Of a DNA stretch of 41,441 bases, positions 12,780 to 20,400 are shown piece after piece. Numbering within the stretch: position 1 is the stretch's first letter; every line of letters begins with the position of its first letter. A program made the translations under genes and the position numbers. The DNA lies in the IMG/VR virus record IMGVR_UViG_3300044800_000256, positions 1 through 41,441 of that record. One strand, 5' to 3'. The notes beneath the pieces were generated by a model. That model searched no databases. It worked only from the letters and a program-made list of their open reading frames with translations, and was not told the origin of the DNA. This DNA comes from a virus.

Positions 12780-13013
12780 ATGTCTAAAATGCTTTCTATC
12801 CGCCTGCCCGATACGCTGTATGCAGCGCTGGAAGCGTACGCCAAAAAGCGCGACCAGACAAAGCAGCAAACCATAATCACTTTGATCGAAAGCGGGATCC
12901 TGCCACACCCCAACCACCAGCCCGCACCGCGTGCGCCGGAGACTGCGAACTATGCGCGCCCCGTCCATGCGACAGGCTGTAAGTGCTATATGTGCAAACC
13001 GCCGAAAGACTAG
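12780..13013 (+). CDS. ribbon-helix-helix (CopG-like) regulator with Cys tail
   Basis: The first 40 of 77 residues read MLSIRLPDTLYAALEAYAKK...QTIITLIESGI, the strand-helix-helix pattern of CopG/Arc-type repressors: the beta-strand LSIRLP contacts DNA, and the two helices dimerise. The C-terminal part is Pro-rich and ends in GCKCYMCKP, an unusual Cys-rich appendix that could bind metal. It is divergent from the left arm and flanked by two copies of the 17-bp palindrome, 71 bp before its start and 4 bp after its stop. That makes it a good candidate for the protein that binds those sites, by inference only. Confidence 0.65.
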   Translation: MSKMLSIRLPDTLYAALEAYAKKRDQTKQQTIITLIESGILPHPNHQPAPRAPETANYARPVHATGCKCYMCKPPKD

Positions 13014-13016
13014 CAG

Positions 13017-13033
13017 AGTCCAGATTCCGGACT
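13017..13033. promoter_or_regulatory. 17-bp palindrome, copy 6
   Basis: AGTCCAGATTCCGGACT begins 4 bp after the stop of the RHH-like gene. Confidence 0.6.
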
Positions 13034-13288
13034 GCCGGCAGTCGCCGAAAACCGTCAGCCTAATACAATCCCTCTATATACTCACTCTCTCTGCATTTCA
13101 CCTCTGCACAAAAAACCTTCTTTTACACCTTTCATCTGAATATCACCAAAACCTGATAATTACTCAATAACTGCATCCCAATCGTGCACCCAAACCAACA
13201 CAACACACCCCAATCGTGCGCACCATGCTCTGCATAACACCCGCAAACAATGAAACCTTTTCGACGCTCAAAGGAAATTCATGGGCGC

Positions 13289-13298
13289 CTATCAAAAG
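13289..13298 (-). repeat. CTTTTGATAG element, copy 9
   Basis: Minus strand CTTTTGATAGGCGCCC, closest to copy 3, but located in the noncoding control region with no clear gene after it. Confidence 0.5.
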
Positions 13299-13375
13299 AG
13301 AGCGCAGAACAATGCGTAAACCGGCCCTGCAGACGCGTGAGAGCTGCGCGGTGCGCACGAAGATGCGCAGAGCAG

Positions 13376-13409
13376 GCGCATGTATACAGCAAAAAGCGCA
13401 TGTATACAG
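13376..13409. repeat. tandem GCGCATGTATACAG repeat
   Basis: Two exact 14-nt copies (13376-13389 and 13396-13409) with a 20-bp period, each containing the palindrome TGTATACA. A period of about two helical turns puts them on the same DNA face, as expected for cooperative protein binding. Confidence 0.65.
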
Positions 13410-13876
13410 TGTCTGTCTGTAGCGTGCTGGGGAGTAGTGACAATGTATTCCGTATATGTTTGTGGGTATTCCCGTGTGTTTGTCTTGTATCTCTATATAT
13501 ATGATGCGGGTTTGAATCCCTTGATAGCATCCCTACGGCACGGTGGGCGCGGTGTGTGTGCCGGCTTGTCTCTGATCGATAAAAAAACGGGCCGGATTGT
13601 CGCGTTTTGGTTGTCAGGTCCCAGGGGGGGGTGGCGATGCCTATGACGCCTTTGGGTTGTAGAAAATATTTTGTGTGGGAGGCCATGGGGCGCAGTTTAG
13701 GCGCAGACTATTATGCTGAAAAAATTTGGTAAGGAAAACGAAGAAGCGCAGACTTAGCGCAGAGTTATCAAGGTGCAGAGTCAGGAAGGATTGTAGGAGG
13801 AGAGGAGCGGATTTCGCGGGGCGCAGAGGTTCCATGTGGAACTTTGGAGTTAGTTGGTGGTAGAGAAAAAATGGTC

Positions 13877-13903
13877 TTGACAGGGCGCAGAATTAGATAG
13901 AAG
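13877..13903 (+). promoter_or_regulatory. putative promoter of XRE gene with GCGCAGA box
   Basis: TTGACA at 13877-13882, a 15-nt spacer containing GCGCAGA, and TAGAAG as a weak -10. It lies 22 bp before the HTH gene. A repeat between -35 and -10 fits a repressor operator. Confidence 0.4.
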
Positions 13904-13924
13904 TTAGGAAGCAGTGAGGGCGGT

Positions 13925-14158
13925 ATGCCGAGACCGAAGCCGAGCGAAGAAGATTTGAAGGAGCGTGTGCAGCGGCGCCACGAGTGGGTGGAGTTTCGCA
14001 AAAAAAATCTGTTCACGCAGGTGAGGCTGGCTCAGGTGCTGGAGTTGAGTCGCAGGACGGTACAGCAGATTGAGGCAGGGAAGGTAAGTCCGTGGCCGGA
14101 GACGTTGAGGAAGTTTCAGGCGTTGAAGGCGAAGTATGACCGGGAGAGGGCAGCATAA
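13925..14158 (+). CDS. XRE-type helix-turn-helix regulator
   Basis: This 77-aa protein has a basic N-terminus (MPRPKPSEEDLKERVQRR), then WVEFRKKNLFTQVRLAQVLE-LSRRTVQQIEAGKVSPWPETL, the five-helix XRE/Cro pattern (helix 2 TQVRLAQVLEL, helix 3 SRRTVQQIEAG, about residues 31-52). It is the first rightward gene after the repeat-rich region and may read the GCGCAGA boxes, one of which is in its own putative promoter. A Cro/CI-like switch role is inferred. Confidence 0.75.
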   Translation: MPRPKPSEEDLKERVQRRHEWVEFRKKNLFTQVRLAQVLELSRRTVQQIEAGKVSPWPETLRKFQALKAKYDRERAA

Positions 14159-14178
14159 ATCAGGAAAGGTGGTATGGG

Positions 14179-14619
14179 GTGGAAGACGATTACGTAGAAG
14201 GTTTGACGGGAGAAGAGATTATCAACGATGTGCTGGACCAGACGGATAGCAAGCTTCGTGGGGATTGCAATTTGCGGGGATCGGATGCATATCCTGGTGG
14301 CTACGATGGCTGGGTTGAAGTACATCTGAATTTGCGCGGACTGGATCTGGTGCAGGTGAAGACGAAGATCATTGTGGGTGCGCCTGCAGGAGTTGATTTT
14401 TCTGCGCTGGACAAAGATGCGGTGAAGGAAACCGTGGTGGATGCGCGTGTTGATATTCCTCTGGAGACGCGGCTGAATGCAGTTCGAGAGCGCAGCGGAC
14501 AGGATGTGCCAACACTGACCAAGGATGATGAAGGGAAGATCGTCGTCAAGAAGCGGCACTACGCCAGACGAACGGTCGTGTCTGAATCCGGAAAGCCTGA
14601 CGAATTGGAAACAGCCTGA
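14179..14619 (+). CDS. 146-aa hypothetical protein
   Basis: The start is GTG at 14179, with AGGAAAGGTGG 6 nt upstream; a nearby ATG is out of frame. The product (begins MEDDYVEGLTGEEI) has a compact beta-rich centre (GWVEVHLNLRGLDLVQVKTKII) and a basic C-terminus (KIVVKKRHYARRTVVSESGK). No recognised domain. It follows the HTH gene by 20 bp, probably in one transcript. The following 173 bp (14620-14792) hold only short interrupted frames. Confidence 0.55.
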   Translation: MEDDYVEGLTGEEIINDVLDQTDSKLRGDCNLRGSDAYPGGYDGWVEVHLNLRGLDLVQVKTKIIVGAPAGVDFSALDKDAVKETVVDARVDIPLETRLNAVRERSGQDVPTLTKDDEGKIVVKKRHYARRTVVSESGKPDELETA

Positions 14620-14792
14620 CGAATTCTCCGGATTGCCTCCGGAGGAAGTTGCGCGGCGGCGTGGAAAGCAGACACGCAGGGTTGGGGTATACCCGATGAC
14701 AGGCCCCCTGAAATAGCATGAGATTCTCGCCGGAGTAGCGCCCGGCCCGCGCGTCAAACTTCTGATGTTGAAAAGTAAGCGGCAGGTACCGA

Positions 14793-15152
14793 ATGAAACA
14801 GAAAAAGCTGACATGGCTGAAGCGTTTCGCGAGCATCTTCAATCCGACCCGCGATCAGCATCGTATCTGCCGCCTGTGTCACAAACGCATTCTCAGATCG
14901 CATAAATGGCACAGCGTTAAGGTGGGCTGGTTTGCTCCATGGTATTGTTGCGAACACAGAGACTGCAGCAATCCGATGAATGCAGCGTCCGAGAAGTCAA
15001 ACCTGACTCTTGAACTGCCTTTTGAAACGGAAATCCGTACATTCACATCAGGTGGAACATCAGGCGAATTGAAAATTGTGGATGGTGCCATTACCGAAGT
15101 GATCCTGCTCCAATCAGCAAAGAGCAGCGGATTCGCCGAGAGAGCGCAATGA
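14793..15152 (+). CDS. 119-aa zinc-ribbon protein
   Basis: AGG lies about 8 nt before ATG 14793. The N-terminal half carries CRLCHKRIL and WYCCEHRDCSNPMN (about residues 26-62), a four-Cys zinc site. The C-terminal half is a beta-looking segment (GGTSGELKIVDGAITEVILL). It overlaps the next gene by 4 nt (ATGA). A second open frame through the first 110 bp (…VPNETEKADMAEAFREH…) exists but lacks start signals. Function unknown. Confidence 0.5.
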   Translation: MKQKKLTWLKRFASIFNPTRDQHRICRLCHKRILRSHKWHSVKVGWFAPWYCCEHRDCSNPMNAASEKSNLTLELPFETEIRTFTSGGTSGELKIVDGAITEVILLQSAKSSGFAERAQ

Positions 15153-15475
15153 ATAAACTGCACTGGTTGAGAACGCAATGGATGGATCCGGTTCCTTCTG
15201 TGCGAGTCGACGAATCCGGGACTGAAGAACATTTTGAAGTGCAGTTTCTGCGTGCGCTCAGAAGCGATGGCCAGATGTTCGAAGTTCATGCCGATGTTGG
15301 ACCGATAGCAACGCCAAAGAATTTTCGCGAACGGCTTGGCGGCATGTTGAATGACCCTGCACTTCCATATGTCGCAAATGCAGACGATGAAACCAGAAAA
15401 CAATATGTCCAAATGTTCAAAGGAAGCGCTGGATGGATTGAGGAACCGGGCATTGAACAGGAGAATCTGCCATGA
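15149..15475 (+). CDS. 108-aa hypothetical protein
   Basis: Translationally coupled to both neighbours by 4-nt overlaps (15149-15152 and 15472-15475). The sequence begins MNKLHWLRTQWMDPVPSVRV and contains VQFLRALRSDGQMFEVHADV and KGSAGWIEEPGI. It is acidic overall. No family recognised. Tight coupling with adjacent genes suggests a shared complex. Confidence 0.55.
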   Translation: MNKLHWLRTQWMDPVPSVRVDESGTEEHFEVQFLRALRSDGQMFEVHADVGPIATPKNFRERLGGMLNDPALPYVANADDETRKQYVQMFKGSAGWIEEPGIEQENLP

Positions 15476-15789
15476 TGACAGAGCTGGAAGAACGATTTGT
15501 GGCAGCATTTGAACAGATTGCAGAAGCACTGGCAGGTATAGATGACACGCAAAAAAGACAATTCGCCAAACAATGGCCAGAACCAGGGAAAAAACGGGAA
15601 GCGGTTATCACTCGTGTCCCAACCGAAGAAGACCTCATCCGCGAAGAACAGGGAGCAAGCGACGAACCGATTGAAGAATGGATCGGACTCAGGGAAAGAG
15701 AATTCATTGAACGTCAGGCAGGTTCCGCGACTACTGAAGAAAGAGAATCGGGTGGCGGAAGCTTTGAAACGCCTGAAGGTAAATCCTGA
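15472..15789 (+). CDS. 105-aa acidic protein overlapping next gene
   Basis: The ATG-ATG start overlaps the preceding stop, so initiation is well supported. The protein begins MTELEERFVAAFEQIAEALA, a helix typical of short coiled-coil modules, then becomes Glu/Arg-rich (IREEQGASDEPIEEWIGLRE) and ends in a Gly/Ser tail. Its last 248 nt overlap the 267-aa frame in the +1 register. One of the two overlapping parts is probably not translated as written, or the region is truly dual-coding. Confidence 0.5.
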   Translation: MMTELEERFVAAFEQIAEALAGIDDTQKRQFAKQWPEPGKKREAVITRVPTEEDLIREEQGASDEPIEEWIGLREREFIERQAGSATTEERESGGGSFETPEGKS

Positions 15790-16345
15790 AAAGGTTGCGG
15801 CAGCTCCGCAGATTACGCCTCTCTTCAAAAATGCTGAAGGTGGTTTGAAAGGCGTTCTCAATGCAATGCGCTTTTCGGCACAGGATGAAGTGATTGCAGC
15901 GTTTCTTAAAAAGTACGATTCAATCCCCGAAGGAGACCGGCAAAGAGTTCCCTGGGAAGCCGTAGCGATTGCCGCGAGGTTGGACATTCGGCAGTTGACG
16001 GGATCAATTCTGTTTGCAATGCAAGCCGCCTCCGCCAGCATGGTCAAAGTGATTGCGCTCTCTTCTCATCCATTGATCACCAAAGCCCGCATTACGTATG
16101 GCCAATTGCCTGGTGGTGACAAGGACAGAAATGCGATTGATACAGCGCTCGGTTTTCTGCCATCACCCAAGGGACCAACATTTATCGGCAAGGCAGTCTT
16201 TGGATCAACTGGCACCAGGGAGAAAGAAGAATCGGAACCGAACGCTGTCTTTGGTGAGGACGATGATTTGGATGATCTTTTTCCGTTAGCAAGTTCCATG
16301 CAGGAAAAGTTGGTACCGATACGGCAGAGACTGCTGGAGAAATAA
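15542..16345 (+). CDS. 267-aa (or shorter) basic-to-acidic hypothetical
   Basis: From ATG 15542 (AGGT 5-6 nt upstream) the frame codes 267 aa; an in-frame GTG at 15752 would give about 197 aa and avoid most of the overlap with the preceding gene. The part after residue 71 is convincingly protein-like: VAEALKRLKVNPEKVAAAPQ, helical DEVIAAFLKKYDSIPEGD, IAARLDIRQLTGSILFAMQA, and an acidic tail near EDDDLDDLF. The N-terminal 70 residues are low-complexity basic. Family not recognised. Confidence 0.55.
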   Translation: MTRKKDNSPNNGQNQGKNGKRLSLVSQPKKTSSAKNREQATNRLKNGSDSGKENSLNVRQVPRLLKKENRVAEALKRLKVNPEKVAAAPQITPLFKNAEGGLKGVLNAMRFSAQDEVIAAFLKKYDSIPEGDRQRVPWEAVAIAARLDIRQLTGSILFAMQAASASMVKVIALSSHPLITKARITYGQLPGGDKDRNAIDTALGFLPSPKGPTFIGKAVFGSTGTREKEESEPNAVFGEDDDLDDLFPLASSMQEKLVPIRQRLLEK

Positions 16346-16350
16346 TCTGA

Positions 16351-17187
16351 ATGAAACACATTGTCTGTTTCAGCGGAGGTAAAGATTCAACGGCTCTGAT
16401 TCTCTGGGCAAGAGAAAATCTGTCGGAATTTACGACTGTGTTTTGCGATACTGGCTGGGAACATCCAATTACCTATGCCTACGTTGAAGAGATCAATCAA
16501 ACGGTTTTGAATGGCGCTCTTGTCACACTTAAGAGCGAAAAGTATTCCGATGGCTTTGTACAACTAATCACTGACCGAAAAATGATTCCCGGTGTGCATT
16601 CGCGGTTTTGCACTCAGGAATTGAAAATTTTTCCGCTGCATCGCTATTTTGAATCTCTGGATGACGAGGTGACCAGTTATCAGGGTATTCGTGCCGATGA
16701 ATCCTATTCCAGATCCAGGTTGAGCGAGACGGAATGGCTTAATGATGCAGGTGGCTACTGGATCAAACGGCCTCTGTTGCACTGGTCTGCAAAACAATGT
16801 TTCGCTATGATGGCGAAGTACAATATCCATCCAAATCCACTTTATCTTATGGGAGCAACGAGAGTTGGCTGTTGGCCTTGCATCATGACCGGTTTGGGAG
16901 AATTGAAACGTGCACTCGGCTTCTTTCCCGAGCTGAAAACCCGTTTGATTGAACTGGAGAACCATGCCAACGAAGCTGCGAACGATCCAGAAAATTATCG
17001 CACATGGTTTCGGTCCGACAAGATTCCATCGCGCTTCTGTTCAAAATCCGTTATCACCAAAGACGGTCGTACGGTTCCCATTCCAACTTGCGCAGATGTT
17101 TTTCGCTATATAGAAAGTGTTGACGAGGATCAGATTCCACTGTTTCCGGCCCGTTCCTGTATGTCGGTCTACAATCTCTGCGAATGA
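16351..17187 (+). CDS. PAPS reductase-like PP-loop protein
   Basis: This 278-aa protein has a PP-loop ATP-binding motif SGGKDSTALILWA at residues 7-19, then VFCDTGWEHP, the second core strand of adenine-nucleotide alpha-hydrolases of the PAPS reductase family. A later GCWPCIMTG (CxxC) and RFCTQELK provide cysteines seen in the phage/DndC-like branch, which may hold an iron-sulfur cluster. Phage members of this superfamily are common and of uncertain function; sulfur chemistry for DNA or RNA modification is a possibility. GGAG lies upstream of ATG 16351. Confidence 0.75.
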   Translation: MKHIVCFSGGKDSTALILWARENLSEFTTVFCDTGWEHPITYAYVEEINQTVLNGALVTLKSEKYSDGFVQLITDRKMIPGVHSRFCTQELKIFPLHRYFESLDDEVTSYQGIRADESYSRSRLSETEWLNDAGGYWIKRPLLHWSAKQCFAMMAKYNIHPNPLYLMGATRVGCWPCIMTGLGELKRALGFFPELKTRLIELENHANEAANDPENYRTWFRSDKIPSRFCSKSVITKDGRTVPIPTCADVFRYIESVDEDQIPLFPARSCMSVYNLCE

Positions 17188-17209
17188 TTCATCGCACCAC
17201 AACTAAGGC

Positions 17210-17322
17210 TTGACGCCAAAAAAAATTCGGTATAAATGTAAAGCAACAGTCGAGACACATGCCCTCCCCCAGGGAATCAGCAATGGCTCAAGTCAGAAAT
17301 GGCTTGGGCCATTTCTGTTTTG
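17210..17322 (+). promoter_or_regulatory. structured late leader element, copy E1
   Basis: TTGACG (17210) and TATAAA (17231) give a promoter with 15-nt spacing. The conserved leader runs TCGAGACACATG, a C-rich hairpin CCCT-CCCCC-AGGG (17262-17274), GGGAATCAGC, then a perfect 11-bp stem AATGGCTCAAG/CTTGGGCCATT (17282-17292 with 17303-17313) followed by TTCTGTTTTG. An ATGGCTCAA start codon sits in the stem and opens a 23-codon frame overlapping the next gene. Confidence 0.7.
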
Positions 17323-17346
17323 TAGTCGGTTCCAGGGAGGAAAGCC

Positions 17347-17469
17347 ATGGCTAGAACCAAAAAGGGCAAGCAGATCTACTCGACCAAGCTCGTTCAACTG
17401 AAGAAGATGACGCCACGAATCAAAACGCTCGGCAAGCGGGCCGCAAAGACTTCTGCCGTGAAGGCATAG
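17347..17469 (+). CDS. 40-aa basic protein
   Basis: GGGAGG lies about 7 nt before ATG 17347. The product is MARTKKGKQIYSTKLVQLKK, then MTPRIKTLGKR and an AAKTSAVKA end, with no acidic residue. It resembles the 36-aa protein at 24099-24209 in size, charge, MAR- start and the ending SA(V/I)KA, and both lie immediately after a copy of the structured leader. Probably a nucleic-acid-binding or DNA-packaging protein, by inference. Confidence 0.6.
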   Translation: MARTKKGKQIYSTKLVQLKKMTPRIKTLGKRAAKTSAVKA

Positions 17470-17497
17470 ATTCTGACGTTCTTCAAACCGGAGATCA

Positions 17498-20400
17498 ATG
17501 TATAGCGAACGGATTGTATTACGCAATCTGGACGAATTCGCAGCCCGCGAAGGCTGGATGCCCGTTTACCATTCTCTGGAACAGGTGCAGGAATTCAAGC
17601 AGTACATTGATTCTCTGGTTAAGATCGAGAGCAACTCCCGGTCTTCTTATGTCACGTTGCAACGTCCCATCACGCAGAAACGTCAAAAGGAAATCTGGCG
17701 CTGGATCGAGAACGAGCAGGCACTTTGTGGCTTGGACTCCGGTTATTTTGAAAGTCGCTATGCCTGGGTCTGCGACGAAAAAGGCCAGATCTTTAAATTC
17801 CAAAATCGATTGTCCCAGAAAATCTTTGATGGAGTTATTGCTGGCTTTGACGAAAAGCAGGTCTCCATCGAACTGCTGATTATCAAGGCGCGACAGGTTG
17901 GCGTCACAACAAAAACTGCGCTTAAATTTCTTCATCGTCTGCTCTTCGTTCCGCATACTCAGGCCGTGATGGCTTCCGTGCAATCAGATAAGTCGGAATT
18001 GATCGGACGCATTCTGGACACAGCCTATAATCGCTGCCCCTGGTGGCTGGTGCCGCGTCGTCTGCCAAAAGGTGCCTATGACAACGGTTCGGTTCTCTCT
18101 ATTCAATCTGGTATGCAGGCAACCGGCATTGCACAGGGATGGACGCCAACGTGCCTGGTACCGGGTACACCTGTACGCGTTGCTAATGGTGGTGTAAAAG
18201 CCATTGAAGATCTTGTGCTTGGCGACCGGGTTCTGACCCATGATGGTCGATTGGCAGCAGTAAAGTGTTCCTTTGAAACCTCGCGTCATGGTGAACCAAC
18301 ACGAATACTTAAACTGTGGGGATGCTATCTGCCGCTTGAAACAACTCTCGACCATCGTGTTTGGACTCCTGACGGTTGGTGCGAAGCAGAAGATTTAGGC
18401 GTAGGCGATTTTGTGCGTTATCCAGTCCGTGAAATCCGCGCTGAAAACGATGGGGAACCATTACAAAAAATGCTGCGCGGAAAGATTGATGCAGCGCATG
18501 CGATTGAATTTGAACTAACGTATTCGCCAGCAGTTGCCTATCTTGCCGGGCTTTATCTTGCTGAAGGATCATGCCATGAAAGCGGAATAGGAAAACTCAA
18601 CAAAAAGCCATATTTGTCGGAAGTAACTTTCACCGTGCATCGTCGTGAAGCTGCACGTACTGAAACAGCAATCAGAGCAGTGTTAGGCGAAGACCAGCAT
18701 GTACACACAAAAAACCACGGTGAAAACGGTTCACAGGTGTGCGTTTCCTGCGCATGGTTGGCACGCTGGTTAGCAGGAAACTTTGGTCGTAAATACGACA
18801 AGCATGTACCGGATTGGATTTGGACAGTGGGCCGCGACTTTTGCCTTTATCTTTTGAAAGGCTATCTCGATGGCGATGGCCATTGCGAAAAAAACTCAAA
18901 TCACGTCATTGCTCCATGTATCTGCGAGGCTATCACACTTCAGATGCGCGATCTGGTAGCTTCATTGGGCTTTGGCTGGGCTTCTATCTACCACCAGGCA
19001 GCTATGCAATCACCATGGGGTGGTAAAAAGCGCGAAACCTGGAAACTTGTAATGGTGGGGATGTGTGGCTATCGCTATCGAATGGCATTCAATCTTGAAC
19101 ATATTCCATCCCAAGAAAAAGCTCGTCACTGGCATTACAGCGAAGATGGATCAGCTATTGATGTAAAGATTGAAAAAGTTGATGAAGGATTTAGCGAATC
19201 GTTCTATGACGTGGAAGTGGATGATGTAGCGCATTCTTTCACAACATTGCAGTGCTCTGTCCATAACTGTATTCATGTATCGGAGCTGGCGGATATTCCC
19301 AAGCCGGAAAAGGTAATTGAAGAAGGTCTGTTGCGCGCCACGCACTCATCGCGCAATCTGTTCATGGTCTTTGAGGGAACGGGAGGCGGCAATACCGGTT
19401 GGCTCGCAAATACCTGGCGGTCGGCAAAGGCTGATTGGCCGAAAGGACAATCCCGGCTGTGTCCGGTCTTTATTCCCTGGGCAATGGTCCCGGATCTGTA
19501 TCCGGAACCAGACTGGGTGCGTAAATTTCCTGTGCCTGCTGAATTTATGAGGAAGCGGCAGGAAGTAACACGGAAGCATGTACAGCGTTGCGAACTCTAC
19601 ATCCGCAATACTACCTATCTGGCCAACGTAGTGGGAGCAGATTGGCGGATGCCGATTGAACAGCAATGGTTCTGGGAATTCAACTATCTTCAGGCTTGCA
19701 AAAATCACACACAAAAAATCTGGTTAGCACAGATGGCTGCCGACGACTTTGAAGCTCTGACGGGAGTTCACGACAGCGTTTTTGACCTTGAAACAATTCA
19801 GGAAATTGAGAACCATGTTTATGAAGTGGAAAGCGATAATAAAGAAAGAAAGAAACCGGTTCAGGCGTATGCGATTACCGGCGATTCCATTGATGACGGC
19901 TTTGAGCCGGATGATTCAATTATCGACTATGACAAAGACCGCATTCGGATTCTTTGGAATTCAGATCGCGGTCAGCAATACAAATGGGTGCTGATTCCAC
20001 TTTTGCCGGTCAACGAAGAAATCGAGACGGAGACCTTTGACAAGTTTCTGGTGTACGAAGAACCCAAAGCCGGTTATAGCTACAGTTGCGGGATCGACAC
20101 GGCTGATGGACTTGGCAAGGAAGATGAAGACAGAACCTGTGTATCAATGACACGGAATCGATTTGGCGATGAATTTGATTATCAAGTTGCCGAGTTGACA
20201 TCAAACCGAATCAACTCTGCGCAGATTGTAGGATTTGCGGCTTGCATGGCAGCCTGGTATGGAGAAAATACACAGGATTCGCGCGGCGTGAAATTTTGCG
20301 TGGAACAAATTGGTCGGCCCGGTGATACCTGCCAGCATCAACTGAAGTTGATGGGATTCCATTGGCATCATGTTCCACGGCGTTATGACAGCAAAAAAAT

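Larger units (their letters stand above)
13034..13924. other. 890-bp noncoding region, candidate origin/control locus
   Basis: No frame in this stretch has a convincing start plus plausible protein composition. It lies at the junction between leftward and rightward genes and is rich in short repeats: GCGCAGA (or GCGCAGT) at 13302, 13365, 13690, 13701, 13746, 13757, 13821 and 13885; a doubled GCGCATGTATACAG with 20-bp period; a CAATCGTGC pair near 13180-13220; and one CTTTTGATAG element. Iteron-like repeats plus AT-rich flanks fit a replication origin or a multi-operator switch. Confidence 0.45.

Noticed and set aside
13376-13409. CRISPR-like direct repeats
   Set aside because: Only two short copies with a 6-nt spacer; no array and no cas genes.
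13279-13686. 135-aa minus-strand frame in the repeat-rich region
   Set aside because: Low-complexity His/Thr/Arg composition with no ribosome site, running across repeats; no coding signal.
14525-14716. 63-aa frame (ends YPMTGPLK) after the 146-aa gene, continuing after a TAG into another protein-like stretch
   Set aside because: Its first part is a shadow of the 146-aa gene, no ribosome site is visible and it is broken by a stop; possibly a decayed gene but support is too weak.
15548-15558. CAAAAAAG run as a programmed frameshift site between 15472 and 15542 frames
   Set aside because: The zero-frame codons (CAA AAA AGA) do not fit a -1 slippery heptamer and the second frame is +1; independent starts explain the arrangement better.
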